Source: Psychrobacter sp. 28M-43 (GTDB lineage: Bacteria; Pseudomonadota; Gammaproteobacteria; Pseudomonadales; Moraxellaceae). Taken from it: a stretch of DNA of 64,000 bases. Below are positions 10,577-20,011 of this stretch, one piece after another; position 1 is the stretch's first letter, and every line of letters starts with the position of its first letter. The translations under genes and the position numbers were made by a program. Below the pieces are notes generated by a model. It searched no databases. It saw only the letters and a program-made list of their open reading frames with translations, and was not told the origin of the DNA. The stretch lies in NCBI RefSeq assembly GCF_014770435.1, contig NZ_CP061739.1:1922001-1986000 (forward strand), in the 5' to 3' direction.

Positions 10577-12049
10577 ATGACAAAACAACTGCCCTACCAC
10601 CGCTTACATAATTTAAAAGTAATAAGCATTTTATTGAGTTTTGGCATAGTAAGTACATACGCTACTGCTCAAAACATATACGTCAACGATATGAGCCTAA
10701 AATCAGAACTGAACTGGTTGAACTCACAAGGTGTCATTCAAATAAGTACTAGTACATGGCCATTAACTGCAAATGAAATTAAGCGCGTACTTAGTCTAGC
10801 TAAAGTAAAAACTTCAGAACAACAGCAGATAATACAGTCAATACAGCTTACATTAGGGCAAAAACCCAAATCGCTTGTTAACGCACAAGTTGGTCTATAC
10901 GCTCAAACTGATAGACAGCATTTACCACAAACTTTTGCTGATAATAAAATGTCTACAGTACAAGCTAGTTTACAAGCTGGTGTTAGTGAAGAAGATTGGG
11001 AGCTCAATCTACAGGCCAACCTTAAAGATGATGACCTAATAAATGATGACGATGTGAGTTTTGAAGGCTCTTATATAGCAGGCAAATTTGCTAATCAATG
11101 GCTAATAGCTGGACAAATTCCAACTTGGTGGGGCCCTGGACATGATGGTAGCCTAATTCGGGGAGATGCAAGTCTTCCTATCGTAGGTTTGACCCTGCAG
11201 CGTGATGAGCAAAGTGTACCAACCTCTCCCTATTTATCTTGGGTAGGTCCTTGGCAGTATCAATTATTTGCAGGACAGTTGGACGATTATGAAGCGGTAC
11301 CAGATGCTAAACTTTTTGGTGCGCGTCTTACTGCTAGTCCATGGCCTTGGTTAGAAGTTGGAGCTTCTCGTACTTTTATGTGGGGAGGAGAAGGACGACC
11401 TGAGAGCTTTAGCTCATTTAGTGATGCTCTGTTAGGAACAAGAGATAATGATACTACTTCTGGTAATACTGACCAAGATCCTGCCAACCAACTAGGAGGG
11501 TTTGATGCTCGCGTTAACTTAATGCCATTAGTAGGTGTACCGACTGGTATTTATGCACAGTATATCGGTGAAGATGAAGCTGGTGGCTTACCTGCCAAAA
11601 ACATGTATTTAGCGGGTATAGACTATGCTTCAAGTATAAATGCTCTGCCTTATCAATTATATGCTGAATATACCGATACTCGTTCTAGCGGTGAAGCACG
11701 CGGCATATCTTATGATCACTTTCTCTATACAGATGGTTATTATCAGCATGGCTATCCGCTAGGATATGGATTGGGTGGTGACGCCGAAAGTGTAGCGCTT
11801 GGTGGTAAGCTTTGGGTAGATAACCAAAACTTTATCTCTACTAAGCTACAATACGCTAAGGTTAATCAATCGAATGAGAGTGACAACCAAGCTTTTCCTG
11901 AGCCAGAAACTTTGAAAGTAGCTGATATAGCTTGGGAGCATCAAATGAATCCAAAAACGCTCATTTCTAGTCGAGTCTGGGCGCTAGATTCGAACAAACA
12001 GTCAACTGATGTAGGTGCTGGTGTTGGTCTTGAATTTACTAATTTCTAG
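10577..12049 (+). CDS. wzi: Capsule assembly protein Wzi, outer-membrane beta-barrel
   Basis: A 490-residue protein with an N-terminal signal peptide (hydrophobic stretch ending near residue 31, ATA/QNIYV) followed by a small helical N-terminal region and long alternating beta-strands ending in an aromatic residue. The ADDKMS/GQIPTWWGPGHDGSLI segment is typical of Wzi, the barrel that helps hold capsule on the cell surface. Its presence argues for a true capsule rather than only O-antigen. It is the last gene of the locus, ending 38 bp before a strong terminator. Confidence 0.88.
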   Translation: MTKQLPYHRLHNLKVISILLSFGIVSTYATAQNIYVNDMSLKSELNWLNSQGVIQISTSTWPLTANEIKRVLSLAKVKTSEQQQIIQSIQLTLGQKPKSLVNAQVGLYAQTDRQHLPQTFADNKMSTVQASLQAGVSEEDWELNLQANLKDDDLINDDDVSFEGSYIAGKFANQWLIAGQIPTWWGPGHDGSLIRGDASLPIVGLTLQRDEQSVPTSPYLSWVGPWQYQLFAGQLDDYEAVPDAKLFGARLTASPWPWLEVGASRTFMWGGEGRPESFSSFSDALLGTRDNDTTSGNTDQDPANQLGGFDARVNLMPLVGVPTGIYAQYIGEDEAGGLPAKNMYLAGIDYASSINALPYQLYAEYTDTRSSGEARGISYDHFLYTDGYYQHGYPLGYGLGGDAESVALGGKLWVDNQNFISTKLQYAKVNQSNESDNQAFPEPETLKVADIAWEHQMNPKTLISSRVWALDSNKQSTDVGAGVGLEFTNF

Positions 12050-12087
12050 TGTGAAAATTATAGTTTAATAAAAAGACGCCAGTTAGA

Positions 12088-12125
12088 AGCCCTTTATAGA
12101 ATTTACGTTCTATAAAGGGCTTTTT
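12088..12125 (+). terminator. Rho-independent terminator of the polysaccharide operon
   Basis: A perfect 14-bp stem (AGCCCTTTATAGAA pairing with TTCTATAAAGGGCT) around a 6-base loop TTTACG is followed directly by a run of T. It lies 38 bp after the wzi stop codon. Confidence 0.92.
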
Positions 12126-12487
12126 GCATTTATACAGGTTAGGCAAATCTCTATAGCGCAAAATAAACGTTAAATGTGTCGACAGACTCAATCAAACGTA
12201 CGCAAATCGGCCTTCTTTAACCTAACATTGCTGGTTTAGTTAAAGAAAGTAACCTAGCGCTATAATTGCTAGAATATGGATATAATCAACTTGAACAGTT
12301 ATTCAATAACTACTACAATGCGTTTTTAGTACATTTTGTGGTAATACTTTGTTTATTTTTGAGTAATCACTCAACATTGTTCATATTTTACCTGTGTTTG
12401 TTACCTGATAGTTCGGTGCCATCGTGCCCGTTTTATTTGCTTAATTTGTTCCAATTCACTTTACTTTTTCTCAAAAAGAGATAATCC
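12126..12487. other. Gene-free stretch after the capsule locus
   Basis: About 360 AT-rich bases. A TATAAT hexamer at 12261 to 12266 could be the -10 of the following gene, but no good -35 stands at the right distance. A 72-codon open frame beginning with TTG inside this stretch has no ribosome site and looks accidental. Nothing else recognised. Confidence 0.5.
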
Positions 12488-12892
12488 ATGCCAAAACATT
12501 TACCACTCTCACTATTGTTTCTTCGCCTTGGTGTTTTCATCGTATTCTTCTTCTGGACACTCGATAAATTCGTAAATCCTGAGCATGCCGCCAATGTATT
12601 TGCTAAATTCTACGCTTTAGAAAACTTGGGCATCACTATTGTTTACCTGATTGGTAGCTTACAAATCATTCTTATCTTCTCGTTTGTCATGGGTTTATTC
12701 AAAAAATGGACCTACGGCATCATTTTATTACTACATGCCGCTTCTACATTTGCCTCCTTTGGTCTTTATCTAACGCCTTTTGATAACTTGTTGTTCTTTG
12801 CTGCATGGCCAATGCTGGCAGCCTGTTTGGCGCTATTCCTAATGAGAGACTATGACACCCTAACATTGGATAAAAATACGTCTCCAGCATAA
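12488..12892 (+). CDS. Small DoxX-like integral membrane protein
   Basis: A 134-residue protein with four hydrophobic segments (about residues 8 to 26, 46 to 66, 72 to 92 and 98 to 116). The FLRLGVFIVFFFWTLDKFVNPE opening and the overall four-helix pattern resemble the DoxX/SURF4 group. The AAGAGA purine stretch a few bases before ATG serves as ribosome site. Function of this subgroup is poorly known. It is followed by 229 bases without a gene that contain an imperfect hairpin without a T-tract, so it may or may not be cotranscribed with the next gene. Confidence 0.7.
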   Translation: MPKHLPLSLLFLRLGVFIVFFFWTLDKFVNPEHAANVFAKFYALENLGITIVYLIGSLQIILIFSFVMGLFKKWTYGIILLLHAASTFASFGLYLTPFDNLLFFAAWPMLAACLALFLMRDYDTLTLDKNTSPA

Positions 12893-13121
12893 ATGTCGGT
12901 GGCAGTGCTTATTGCTTAAATAGTATAAATGTCAGACAACAAGACATAATTTATATACTATTAAGACTGCCGACTTAAATTTTTTATCGTAGTTAGGCGA
13001 TTCAGACGATTCGATTTGACCACCACCATTACTCAAACAGGGTTACTCAGGGATAAGTGTTCTACTGTTTGAGCAATAACTACGGTTTTAGCCTTCGCTC
13101 CCTTATTTGGCCGGACTTTTC

Positions 13122-15275
13122 ATGATTAAAAGAATATTTTTAATACTATTAATATTGATATTAGCGGCAAGCTTTTTTTATTTTGACCTAAATCAATTAT
13201 TGACGCTTGATGGCTTAAAAGGGTCGATGGCGCAATTTAATGAATACAAAGCGCAGTCACCGCTATTGATTATCGGTGGGTTTTTCTTACTATATGTCGT
13301 TGTTACTGCCCTCTCCTTACCAGGCGCTGCGATTTTGACGCTAGCCGCTGGTGCGCTATTTGGTTTGGTTCAGGGCTTACTCGTTGCCTCATTTGCATCG
13401 AGTATTGGTGCTACCATTGCCTTCTTGGCATCGCGGTATTTACTGCGTGACACCATCAAACAGCGCTTTCCTGAGCGGTTGGCAGCTATTGATGCAGGCG
13501 TCGAAAAAGAAGGTGGGTTTTATTTATTTACCTTACGTCTGGTACCCATATTTCCATTCTTTTTAATCAACCTATTGATGGGTGTAACGTCTATTAAAAC
13601 ATGGACTTATTACTGGGTCAGTCAAATCGGCATGCTGGCTGGGACGTTTGTCTTTGTCAATGCAGGGACACAGCTGGCACAGATAGATAGCTTATCGGGT
13701 ATTTTATCTTTCAACTTAATTGTCTCGTTTGCATTATTAGGTTTCTTTCCATTAATAGCAAAAGGAGTGTTGAACATGTTTAAAAAACGCCGTGTCTATA
13801 AAGGCCACACCAAACCTAAAAAGTTCGATCGCAATATGATTGTGATTGGCGCAGGCGCTGGTGGATTGGTCACAAGCTACATTGCCGCCGCAGTAAAGGC
13901 AAAAGTCACACTGATTGAAGCAGGTGAGATGGGCGGCGATTGTCTTAATTATGGTTGTGTACCTAGTAAAGCCATCATTAAGAGCGCAAAAATCGCTGAT
14001 CAGATTCGCCATGGGGAAAACTACGGTCTAGAGAACACTGTACCGCAGTTTTCATTCAAAAAAGTGATGGCACGCGTACAGCAAGTAGTGGCTGATATCG
14101 CACCGCACGATAGTGTTGAACGTTATACCAATCTGGGCGTCGATGTGGTCAAAGGCTATGCCAAATTAGTTGATCCTTGGACAGTAGAGATTCAACTGAA
14201 TGACGGCGGCATGCAGACCCTAACAGCGCGCACCATCGTCATTGCCACTGGCGCTCGCCCATTTGTACCACCTCTGCCAGGTATAGAAGAAACTGGCTAC
14301 GTAACCAGTGACACGCTATGGACCAAGTTTGCTGAGCTAGAAGAAGCTCCGAAAAAGCTAGTAGTACTGGGCGGTGGTCCAATCGGTAGCGAGCTTGCTC
14401 AAAGCTTTGCTCGATTGGGTTCTAATGTGACGCAAATTGAGATGAGCGATCGCATTATGGGTAAAGAAGACCTTGAAGTGTCTACCTTTGCTCACAAATC
14501 GCTTGCTGATAGTGGTGTTAATATTTTGACCTCGCATCAAGCGATGCGCTGCGAGATGCGTGATGGCAAAAGATACATTATCGTCAAACACAATGAAACA
14601 GAAATCGATATCGAGTATGATGAGCTACTTTGTGCCGTTGGCCGTAGCGCACGCCTTGAAGGTTATGGTTTAGAGGCACTAGGTATCGAAACCAATCGTA
14701 CGATCGTGACCAACGAATATCTCGAGACGTTATATCCTAATATTTTTGCTGCAGGCGATATCGTTGGCCCATACCAGTTTACTCATGTCGCTGCCCATCA
14801 GGGCTGGTACGCCGCAGTGAATGGTTTATTTGGTAATCTGAAGAAGTTTAAAGTAGATTATCGCGTGATTCCTTGGGTTACGTTTATCGACCCAGAAGTC
14901 GCTCGTGTCGGTATCAACGAGCAAGAAGCCATTGATAAAGGCATCGATTACGAGATTACTCGTTTTGAGTTTGAAGAGCTGGATCGTGCCATTACAGATA
15001 GCGCGGCTAAAGGCTTTATCAAAGTCATCACGCCAAAAGGTAAAGACAAAATATTGGGCGTTACGGTGGTGTCTGAACATGCAGGCGACCTAATCGCTGA
15101 GTTTGTACTGGCCATGAAACATGGTCTGGGTCTCAATAAGATTTTGGGCACCATTCATAGCTACCCTACTTGGGCAGAAGGTAACAAATACGCCGCTGGT
15201 GAGTGGAAACGTGCTCACGCCCCTGAGACCGTATTAAGTTGGTTAGAAAAATACCATACTTGGCGTCGCGGTTAA
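13122..15275 (+). CDS. TVP38/TMEM64 membrane domain fused to class I FAD disulfide oxidoreductase
   Basis: A 717-residue two-part protein. Residues 1 to about 220 form a TVP38/TMEM64 (VTT) membrane module with the GAxxG/FLASRY type repeat and a LRLVPIFPFFLINLLMG segment. Residues about 235 to 717 form a mercuric reductase/dihydrolipoamide dehydrogenase-like enzyme: FAD motif VIGAGAGGLV, the redox-active disulfide in GGDCLNYGCVPSK (cysteines near 273 and 278), the NAD(P)H motif VLGGGPIGSELAQ and the C-terminal HSYPTWAE with the catalytic His-Glu pair. ATG at 13122 is preferred over an in-frame TTG 15 bases upstream. Its partner and electron acceptor are unknown; see the neighbouring YnjBCD-like genes. 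Confidence 0.9.
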   Translation: MIKRIFLILLILILAASFFYFDLNQLLTLDGLKGSMAQFNEYKAQSPLLIIGGFFLLYVVVTALSLPGAAILTLAAGALFGLVQGLLVASFASSIGATIAFLASRYLLRDTIKQRFPERLAAIDAGVEKEGGFYLFTLRLVPIFPFFLINLLMGVTSIKTWTYYWVSQIGMLAGTFVFVNAGTQLAQIDSLSGILSFNLIVSFALLGFFPLIAKGVLNMFKKRRVYKGHTKPKKFDRNMIVIGAGAGGLVTSYIAAAVKAKVTLIEAGEMGGDCLNYGCVPSKAIIKSAKIADQIRHGENYGLENTVPQFSFKKVMARVQQVVADIAPHDSVERYTNLGVDVVKGYAKLVDPWTVEIQLNDGGMQTLTARTIVIATGARPFVPPLPGIEETGYVTSDTLWTKFAELEEAPKKLVVLGGGPIGSELAQSFARLGSNVTQIEMSDRIMGKEDLEVSTFAHKSLADSGVNILTSHQAMRCEMRDGKRYIIVKHNETEIDIEYDELLCAVGRSARLEGYGLEALGIETNRTIVTNEYLETLYPNIFAAGDIVGPYQFTHVAAHQGWYAAVNGLFGNLKKFKVDYRVIPWVTFIDPEVARVGINEQEAIDKGIDYEITRFEFEELDRAITDSAAKGFIKVITPKGKDKILGVTVVSEHAGDLIAEFVLAMKHGLGLNKILGTIHSYPTWAEGNKYAAGEWKRAHAPETVLSWLEKYHTWRRG

Positions 15276-15457
15276 TTAATGGCTGTTAGTTAATGGCAGT
15301 TTGCTGATCAACGTCATTAAATGACGCGATTGGTAGCAAAGTTCTAAAAGACTCCAATAAAGCTGGTTTAGATTTTGTGATATCTGTTTGGTTTGATATG
15401 ACAGACTATGAAATCTTTATCAGCTTTACTAACATTTAAATCATAACGGAAACTTGA

Positions 15458-16756
15458 ATGCGCGTTATTGCCACTTTACCAATGCTCAAACGTCTTACGC
15501 GATATAGCACCTACGCTATGGTGATGAGCATTTGTATTGGTATATCAGCAAGCACAGCATCGCCAACTACTGCCAATGTTAACCAAGACTTGTCACCTTG
15601 GCAGCAGATAGAAGCCCAAGGTAGCAATCAAGATGTTTATTTCTATGCATGGGGCGGTGATCCACAGATTAACGCTTATCTACAATGGGTCGCCGATCAA
15701 GTCGATGATAAATATAATATCAACTTAGTCCATGTCAAATTGAGTGACACCAGTGAAGCAGTCAGTCGGGTACTCGCAGAAAAATCCGCCCACAATGACG
15801 ATCAAGGCAGTGTTGATTTGGTCTGGATTAATGGTGCTAACTTTGCCACCATGAGTGAAAACTCGTTATTACTTAAACAATGGGCAAACAAACTGCCCAA
15901 TTTTGCGTTGACTGATCCGGACAATAATCCAATCGTAAACTTTGACTTTGGTGTGCCGACCAACGGTATGGAAGCACCTTGGGGACAAGCCTCTCTGACG
16001 TTTTATTATGACAGCTTATCGACCAGTAAACCGCCAACAACGCTAAATGAACTGGCTACTTGGACAGCACAAAACCCTGGCCGTTTTAGCTACCCAAAAC
16101 CACCTGATTTTTTGGGTATGAGTTTCTTAAAATACGTCTTAGTTATGCTGCATGAACGACAAGACGCTCAAACGGGTAAAGACATTAGCGCACAGCTTAA
16201 CTTGCCTGCCACTGAAGAAAACACCGCACTCGTATTAGACCCGCTATGGGAATTTTTGGATAATTTTCATCCAACCTTATGGCGTAATGGCGAGCAGTTC
16301 GTACAGACAGGTGCGCAGATGCGGCGCTTGGTCGATGATACGGAGCTGAGTCTCGCGTTTACCTTTTCGGCACCAGAGGTTCCTGCGGCCGTACAGCGCT
16401 ATGACTTACCCCAGAGCATTCGCAGCTATGCCATGAGCGACGGCAGCTTAAGCAATACTCATTTTGTCGCCATTCCTTATAACGCTAGCCATCCTCAGGC
16501 GGCACAATTAGTAGCCAACTTTTTGATGAGTCCAGAAGCCCAAGCAAAAAAACAAACCCCCTCGGTATGGGGTGACAAAAGCGTACTGGTTCAATCTACA
16601 CTTAGCCCTGCACACCAAGCATTATTCAAAACCAAGCAGCCCCATCCAAGCGCCCTGCCCTTTGATAGTGTCAAACGCACGGTAAGCGAGCCGCATCCAA
16701 GTTGGGTAGAGGCCATCCAGCAAGGCTGGCAAGCACGTTATGGGGTGAGTCCATGA
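15458..16756 (+). CDS. ynjB: ABC transporter substrate-binding protein, YnjB-like
   Basis: A 432-residue exported protein. A signal peptide is present (hydrophobic core about residues 19 to 33, ending ASTASPTTA). The mature part has the YnjB-type features VYFYAWGGDPQINAYLQWV and DLVWINGANFATM, and the extracytoplasmic solute-binding fold of group 1 proteins. It delivers an unknown ligand to the permease encoded next. The permease start overlaps its stop by 4 bp (ATGA). In E. coli the equivalent genes are ynjB, ynjC and ynjD; the substrate there is also unproven. Confidence 0.85.
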   Translation: MRVIATLPMLKRLTRYSTYAMVMSICIGISASTASPTTANVNQDLSPWQQIEAQGSNQDVYFYAWGGDPQINAYLQWVADQVDDKYNINLVHVKLSDTSEAVSRVLAEKSAHNDDQGSVDLVWINGANFATMSENSLLLKQWANKLPNFALTDPDNNPIVNFDFGVPTNGMEAPWGQASLTFYYDSLSTSKPPTTLNELATWTAQNPGRFSYPKPPDFLGMSFLKYVLVMLHERQDAQTGKDISAQLNLPATEENTALVLDPLWEFLDNFHPTLWRNGEQFVQTGAQMRRLVDDTELSLAFTFSAPEVPAAVQRYDLPQSIRSYAMSDGSLSNTHFVAIPYNASHPQAAQLVANFLMSPEAQAKKQTPSVWGDKSVLVQSTLSPAHQALFKTKQPHPSALPFDSVKRTVSEPHPSWVEAIQQGWQARYGVSP

Positions 16757-18516
16757 GCCAAGGTTTTGATAAAATAACGAAAAAAGGTGATAGCCCTAGA
16801 CCTATTATGCTTGAGAAAAAAGATCTGTTTACGCGTATCGTGTCTTTTAGTCCCAAACTCTTAATTCTCATACTAATACTACCGGTACTCTGTGGCCTCA
16901 TCTGTGTACTGTTGCCTGCCCTGAGCTGGCTTCCTGCCCTAGAAAAAACGACCTTGAATCTGCAAGGGTTTATAGACCTGTGGCAAACGCCTGGCATCAC
17001 GCAGATGGCTGCATTAAGCCTGGCTACAGGACTTATCAGCACCCTACTTGCTTTTGTCATTGCCCTGATGATATTAGCCGCGTTCTTTAACAGTGTTTGG
17101 TTGCAGCGTATTGAGCATTTATTAAGCCCCATCTTAGTCATTCCTCATGCAGCTGCAGCCATTGCCGTTGGGTTTTTGATTGCGCCGTCAGGTATGTTTG
17201 CACGGCTCATCTCCCCGTGGCTAACTGGTTGGGAGATGGCACCCGATGGTATGTTTCCACATGATCCATACGGTATCAGCATCATCTTGGGTTTAACCTT
17301 AAAGGAGCTGCCGTTTTTATTATTAATGGCACTGGGCGCGCTTGCTCAGCCTGAGCTTGGTAAAAAACTGCGTCAACAGTATACCGTTGCGCTCAATTTA
17401 GGTTATTACCCAATTACTGCTTTTTTTAAGGCGGTCTTGCCTCTGTTATATCCTTTTCTACGTTTACCAATTTTAGCAGTGCTTGCCTATGCCAGTGCGA
17501 GCGTTGAGATGCCGTTGATATTGGGCCCTAATACACCGCCAACGCTTGCCGTCTCTATCATACAATGGTTCAACGATGTCGATCTTACATTGCGTATCAA
17601 GGCATCAGCAGGCGCATTATTACAACTCGTATTGACAGCAGGTTTAGTCGCCTTTTGGCTGGGCGGCGAAAAAGCTATCAAAACAATATTTAGTGTTTCG
17701 TCAGTTAATGGCAAACGTCATTATGCAGACGCTATCTGGCAAAAAGTCACCGCTATGCTTACCGTAGGCGTGATTGGTTTTATGTTACTGTCACTCTCTG
17801 GCCTCGTTTTATGGGCATTTGCAGGATTTTGGCGGTTTCCAGCGATGCTACCAGAGCAATTCGTGCTATTACACTTTCAAAGTGCCTTTACCCAAATGAG
17901 CACACCATTGGTCAATACGCTTAGCATTGGGGCCGTCAGTACTGCCTTTGCTGTTTTTCTGACTTTGCTATGCTTGGAAGCTGAGCAATTGAGTGCTAAA
18001 CCACTGTCACACTTCACCAGTTTTATTATTTACTTACCGCTACTGGTACCAAGTATCGCGTTTTTATTTGGCTTGGTATGGTTACAGCAGTTAGCCAATT
18101 ATCAATCAGAATTTTTTAACGTGGCATTTGCCCATCTTTTATTCGTGCTACCGTACGTGTTTTTATCATTGGCCAGTAGTTATCGGCGCTTAGATCCTCG
18201 TTTTGCTCATGTGGCCGCTAGCCTTGGTGCTGCACCCATCAAGGTCTTTTTCCAGATAAAACTGCCGCAGTTATTTGCCCCTATTTTGATTGCCATTGCT
18301 CTCGGTCTAGCGATTAGCTTTGGTCAGTATTTACCAACTCTATTGGCGGGTGGCGGACGTATTGCTACTATCACGACAGAAGCGGTGACACTGGCGAATG
18401 GAGCCAGTAGACGTACCAGTGCTGTCTACGCAATTATGCAAATGGCGCTACCGCTCATCGGTTTTATAGTGGCTTGGATGCTACCCAAATACTTCTTTAG
18501 AAGTGGCGCACGGTAG
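16753..18516 (+). CDS. ynjC: ABC transporter permease, fused double domain, YnjC-like
   Basis: A 587-residue inner-membrane protein made of two tandem permease units, each with the cytoplasmic coupling-helix pattern (near GALAQPELGKKLRQQYTVAL in the first half and VAASLGAAPIKVFFQIKLPQ in the second). About 12 membrane segments are visible. The ATG at 16753 overlaps the stop of the binding-protein gene and is preferred to an in-frame TTG 51 bases upstream. This single-chain permease should pair with the YnjD-like ATPase downstream. Confidence 0.88.
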   Translation: MSQGFDKITKKGDSPRPIMLEKKDLFTRIVSFSPKLLILILILPVLCGLICVLLPALSWLPALEKTTLNLQGFIDLWQTPGITQMAALSLATGLISTLLAFVIALMILAAFFNSVWLQRIEHLLSPILVIPHAAAAIAVGFLIAPSGMFARLISPWLTGWEMAPDGMFPHDPYGISIILGLTLKELPFLLLMALGALAQPELGKKLRQQYTVALNLGYYPITAFFKAVLPLLYPFLRLPILAVLAYASASVEMPLILGPNTPPTLAVSIIQWFNDVDLTLRIKASAGALLQLVLTAGLVAFWLGGEKAIKTIFSVSSVNGKRHYADAIWQKVTAMLTVGVIGFMLLSLSGLVLWAFAGFWRFPAMLPEQFVLLHFQSAFTQMSTPLVNTLSIGAVSTAFAVFLTLLCLEAEQLSAKPLSHFTSFIIYLPLLVPSIAFLFGLVWLQQLANYQSEFFNVAFAHLLFVLPYVFLSLASSYRRLDPRFAHVAASLGAAPIKVFFQIKLPQLFAPILIAIALGLAISFGQYLPTLLAGGGRIATITTEAVTLANGASRRTSAVYAIMQMALPLIGFIVAWMLPKYFFRSGAR

Positions 18517-18641
18517 CAGGTTGACCCTGAATAAGTATAGTTGTGAAAAGCATCAGCTATCGAAAACAGCCGTTATGAAAAAACTAGCCACTGAAAATAC
18601 TAAAATCATTAGTCGTAAAAAACGCAAACAAAGGGTTCCTG

Positions 18642-19274
18642 ATGCCATCATCTTTACAGATAAAAGACTTACAACTGTTTCGTCAAAATGAGCAGTTATT
18701 GAGTATTAATGAGCACATCGCTGGTGGTGATATCCTAACCGTGATGGGCCCTTCTGGTAGTGGTAAGTCCAGCTTACTGAACTGGCTAACAGGCACTTTG
18801 GCGAGCGATTTTACCGCGACGGGTACTGTCTGTTTAAACGATAAAAATGTGACTCACCTGCCTGCGCATTTGCGACGTATTGGTGTGCTGTATCAAGACG
18901 CACTGCTGTTTTCACACCTATCTGTCGCGGGTAATATTGCTTTTGCCATGCCAAAAGGAAACAAAAAACAGCGTGTTGAAAAAATAGCGCAATCTTTAGC
19001 GCAAGTGGGCTTAGAAGGGATGGGAGATCGTCATCCTGATAACCTATCAGGTGGTCAACAAGCACGTGTCGCCTTATTACGCACGCTACTGAGTGAGCCC
19101 AAAGCGATACTACTTGATGAGCCATTTAGCAAACTTGATACTCAGTTGAGAATGGATACGCGGCAATTGGTATTCGATCAGATTCGTACTCATAAGTTGC
19201 CTGCTATTATGGTCACGCACGACCAAAGTGACGCTGAAGCAGCCAATGGCAAAGTTATTCATGTAGGACAATAG
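18642..19274 (+). CDS. ynjD: ABC transporter ATP-binding protein, YnjD-like
   Basis: A 210-residue ATPase, a little short for the class. It has Walker A (GPSGSGKSS, about residues 33 to 41), a Q-loop (VLYQDALLF), the signature LSGGQQARVALLR, Walker B with catalytic glutamate (AILLDEPFSKLD) and the switch histidine (VTHDQSDAE). It powers the upstream YnjB/YnjC-like importer. There are 125 bases between the permease stop and this start with no recognisable gene, and the ribosome site is weak. Confidence 0.9.
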   Translation: MPSSLQIKDLQLFRQNEQLLSINEHIAGGDILTVMGPSGSGKSSLLNWLTGTLASDFTATGTVCLNDKNVTHLPAHLRRIGVLYQDALLFSHLSVAGNIAFAMPKGNKKQRVEKIAQSLAQVGLEGMGDRHPDNLSGGQQARVALLRTLLSEPKAILLDEPFSKLDTQLRMDTRQLVFDQIRTHKLPAIMVTHDQSDAEAANGKVIHVGQ

Positions 19275-19340
19275 TCTTGTAGATTAAAGTCAAAAATCCA
19301 GCTAAAGCAACAAGAAAGCAAAACATAAAAGGCAGCTCGC

Positions 19341-19967
19341 ATGTTAGACAAGTTTATTACGCCCTTTATCAAGCCGCTGCTAACCCCAATAGTAGCGACA
19401 TTACATAAGCTCGGTATTACGGCTGATCAGCTTACGGTAGCTGGATTCTTGGTCGGTATGTTGGCATTACCACTACTTGCGTTTGAGCTATGGTATGGCG
19501 CACTGGCAGCGATAACATTGAATCGTATTTTTGATGGGCTAGATGGTGCGATGGCACGCTATGCACAGCAAAGCTCAAGTGCAGGCGGTTATCTCGATAT
19601 TACCCTCGACTTTCTGTTTTATGCAGCTGTACCACTCGGGTTTATCTTGGCCAACCCTGCACAAAACGCTATTGCAGGCGCGTTGTTGTTAGCAGCATTT
19701 ATTGGGACAGGTTCGAGCTTTTTGGCCTTTGCGATTTCTGCAGAAAAATTTCAATTAGACAAGCCGCAGTTTAAATATAAAAGCTTTTATTATCTTAATG
19801 GTCTTACTGAAGGCACCGAGACCATTGCTCTTTTTATTGCTCTTTGCATTTGGCCTCAGCATTTTGTGCTACTGGCTGGTATCTTTGCTACTGCCTGCGC
19901 TGTTACTATTTTCACTCGTATACATGGTGGGTATCATACCCTCAAGCAGCTCGAATCTACCAAGTAA
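19341..19967 (+). CDS. ynjF: CDP-alcohol phosphatidyltransferase family protein, YnjF-like
   Basis: A 208-residue inner-membrane protein with about five or six membrane segments. The family motif D-G-x2-A-R-x8-G-x3-D-x3-D is present in FDGLDGAMARYAQQSSSAGG followed by YLDITLDFLF, so the metal-binding aspartates are kept. Family members exchange CMP on a CDP-alcohol for another alcohol, usually in phospholipid synthesis. Its place next to YnjBCD-like genes matches E. coli ynjF. The alcohol substrate is unknown. Confidence 0.85.
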   Translation: MLDKFITPFIKPLLTPIVATLHKLGITADQLTVAGFLVGMLALPLLAFELWYGALAAITLNRIFDGLDGAMARYAQQSSSAGGYLDITLDFLFYAAVPLGFILANPAQNAIAGALLLAAFIGTGSSFLAFAISAEKFQLDKPQFKYKSFYYLNGLTEGTETIALFIALCIWPQHFVLLAGIFATACAVTIFTRIHGGYHTLKQLESTK

Positions 19968-20011
19968 GCGTCTAGAGATATACGCCGTATCAAAACCCAG
20001 TCATCATACCG

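Noticed and set aside
12266..12484. 72-codon open frame before the DoxX-like gene.
   Set aside because: It begins with TTG, has no ribosome site and has a composition typical of AT-rich non-coding DNA.
12918..12962. Terminator after the DoxX-like gene (TAGTATAAATGTC and GACATAATTTATATACTA).
   Set aside because: The stem is interrupted, AT-only and lacks a T-tract, so it is not convincing.
15276..15457. Thiamine or other riboswitch before the YnjBCD-like genes.
   Set aside because: No conserved TPP-box (CTGAGA type) or other known aptamer motif could be read; only a small CGTCAT/ATGACG hairpin is present.
18503..18691. 62-codon frame between ynjC and ynjD relatives.
   Set aside because: It overlaps both genes, has a Lys-rich random composition and no ribosome site.
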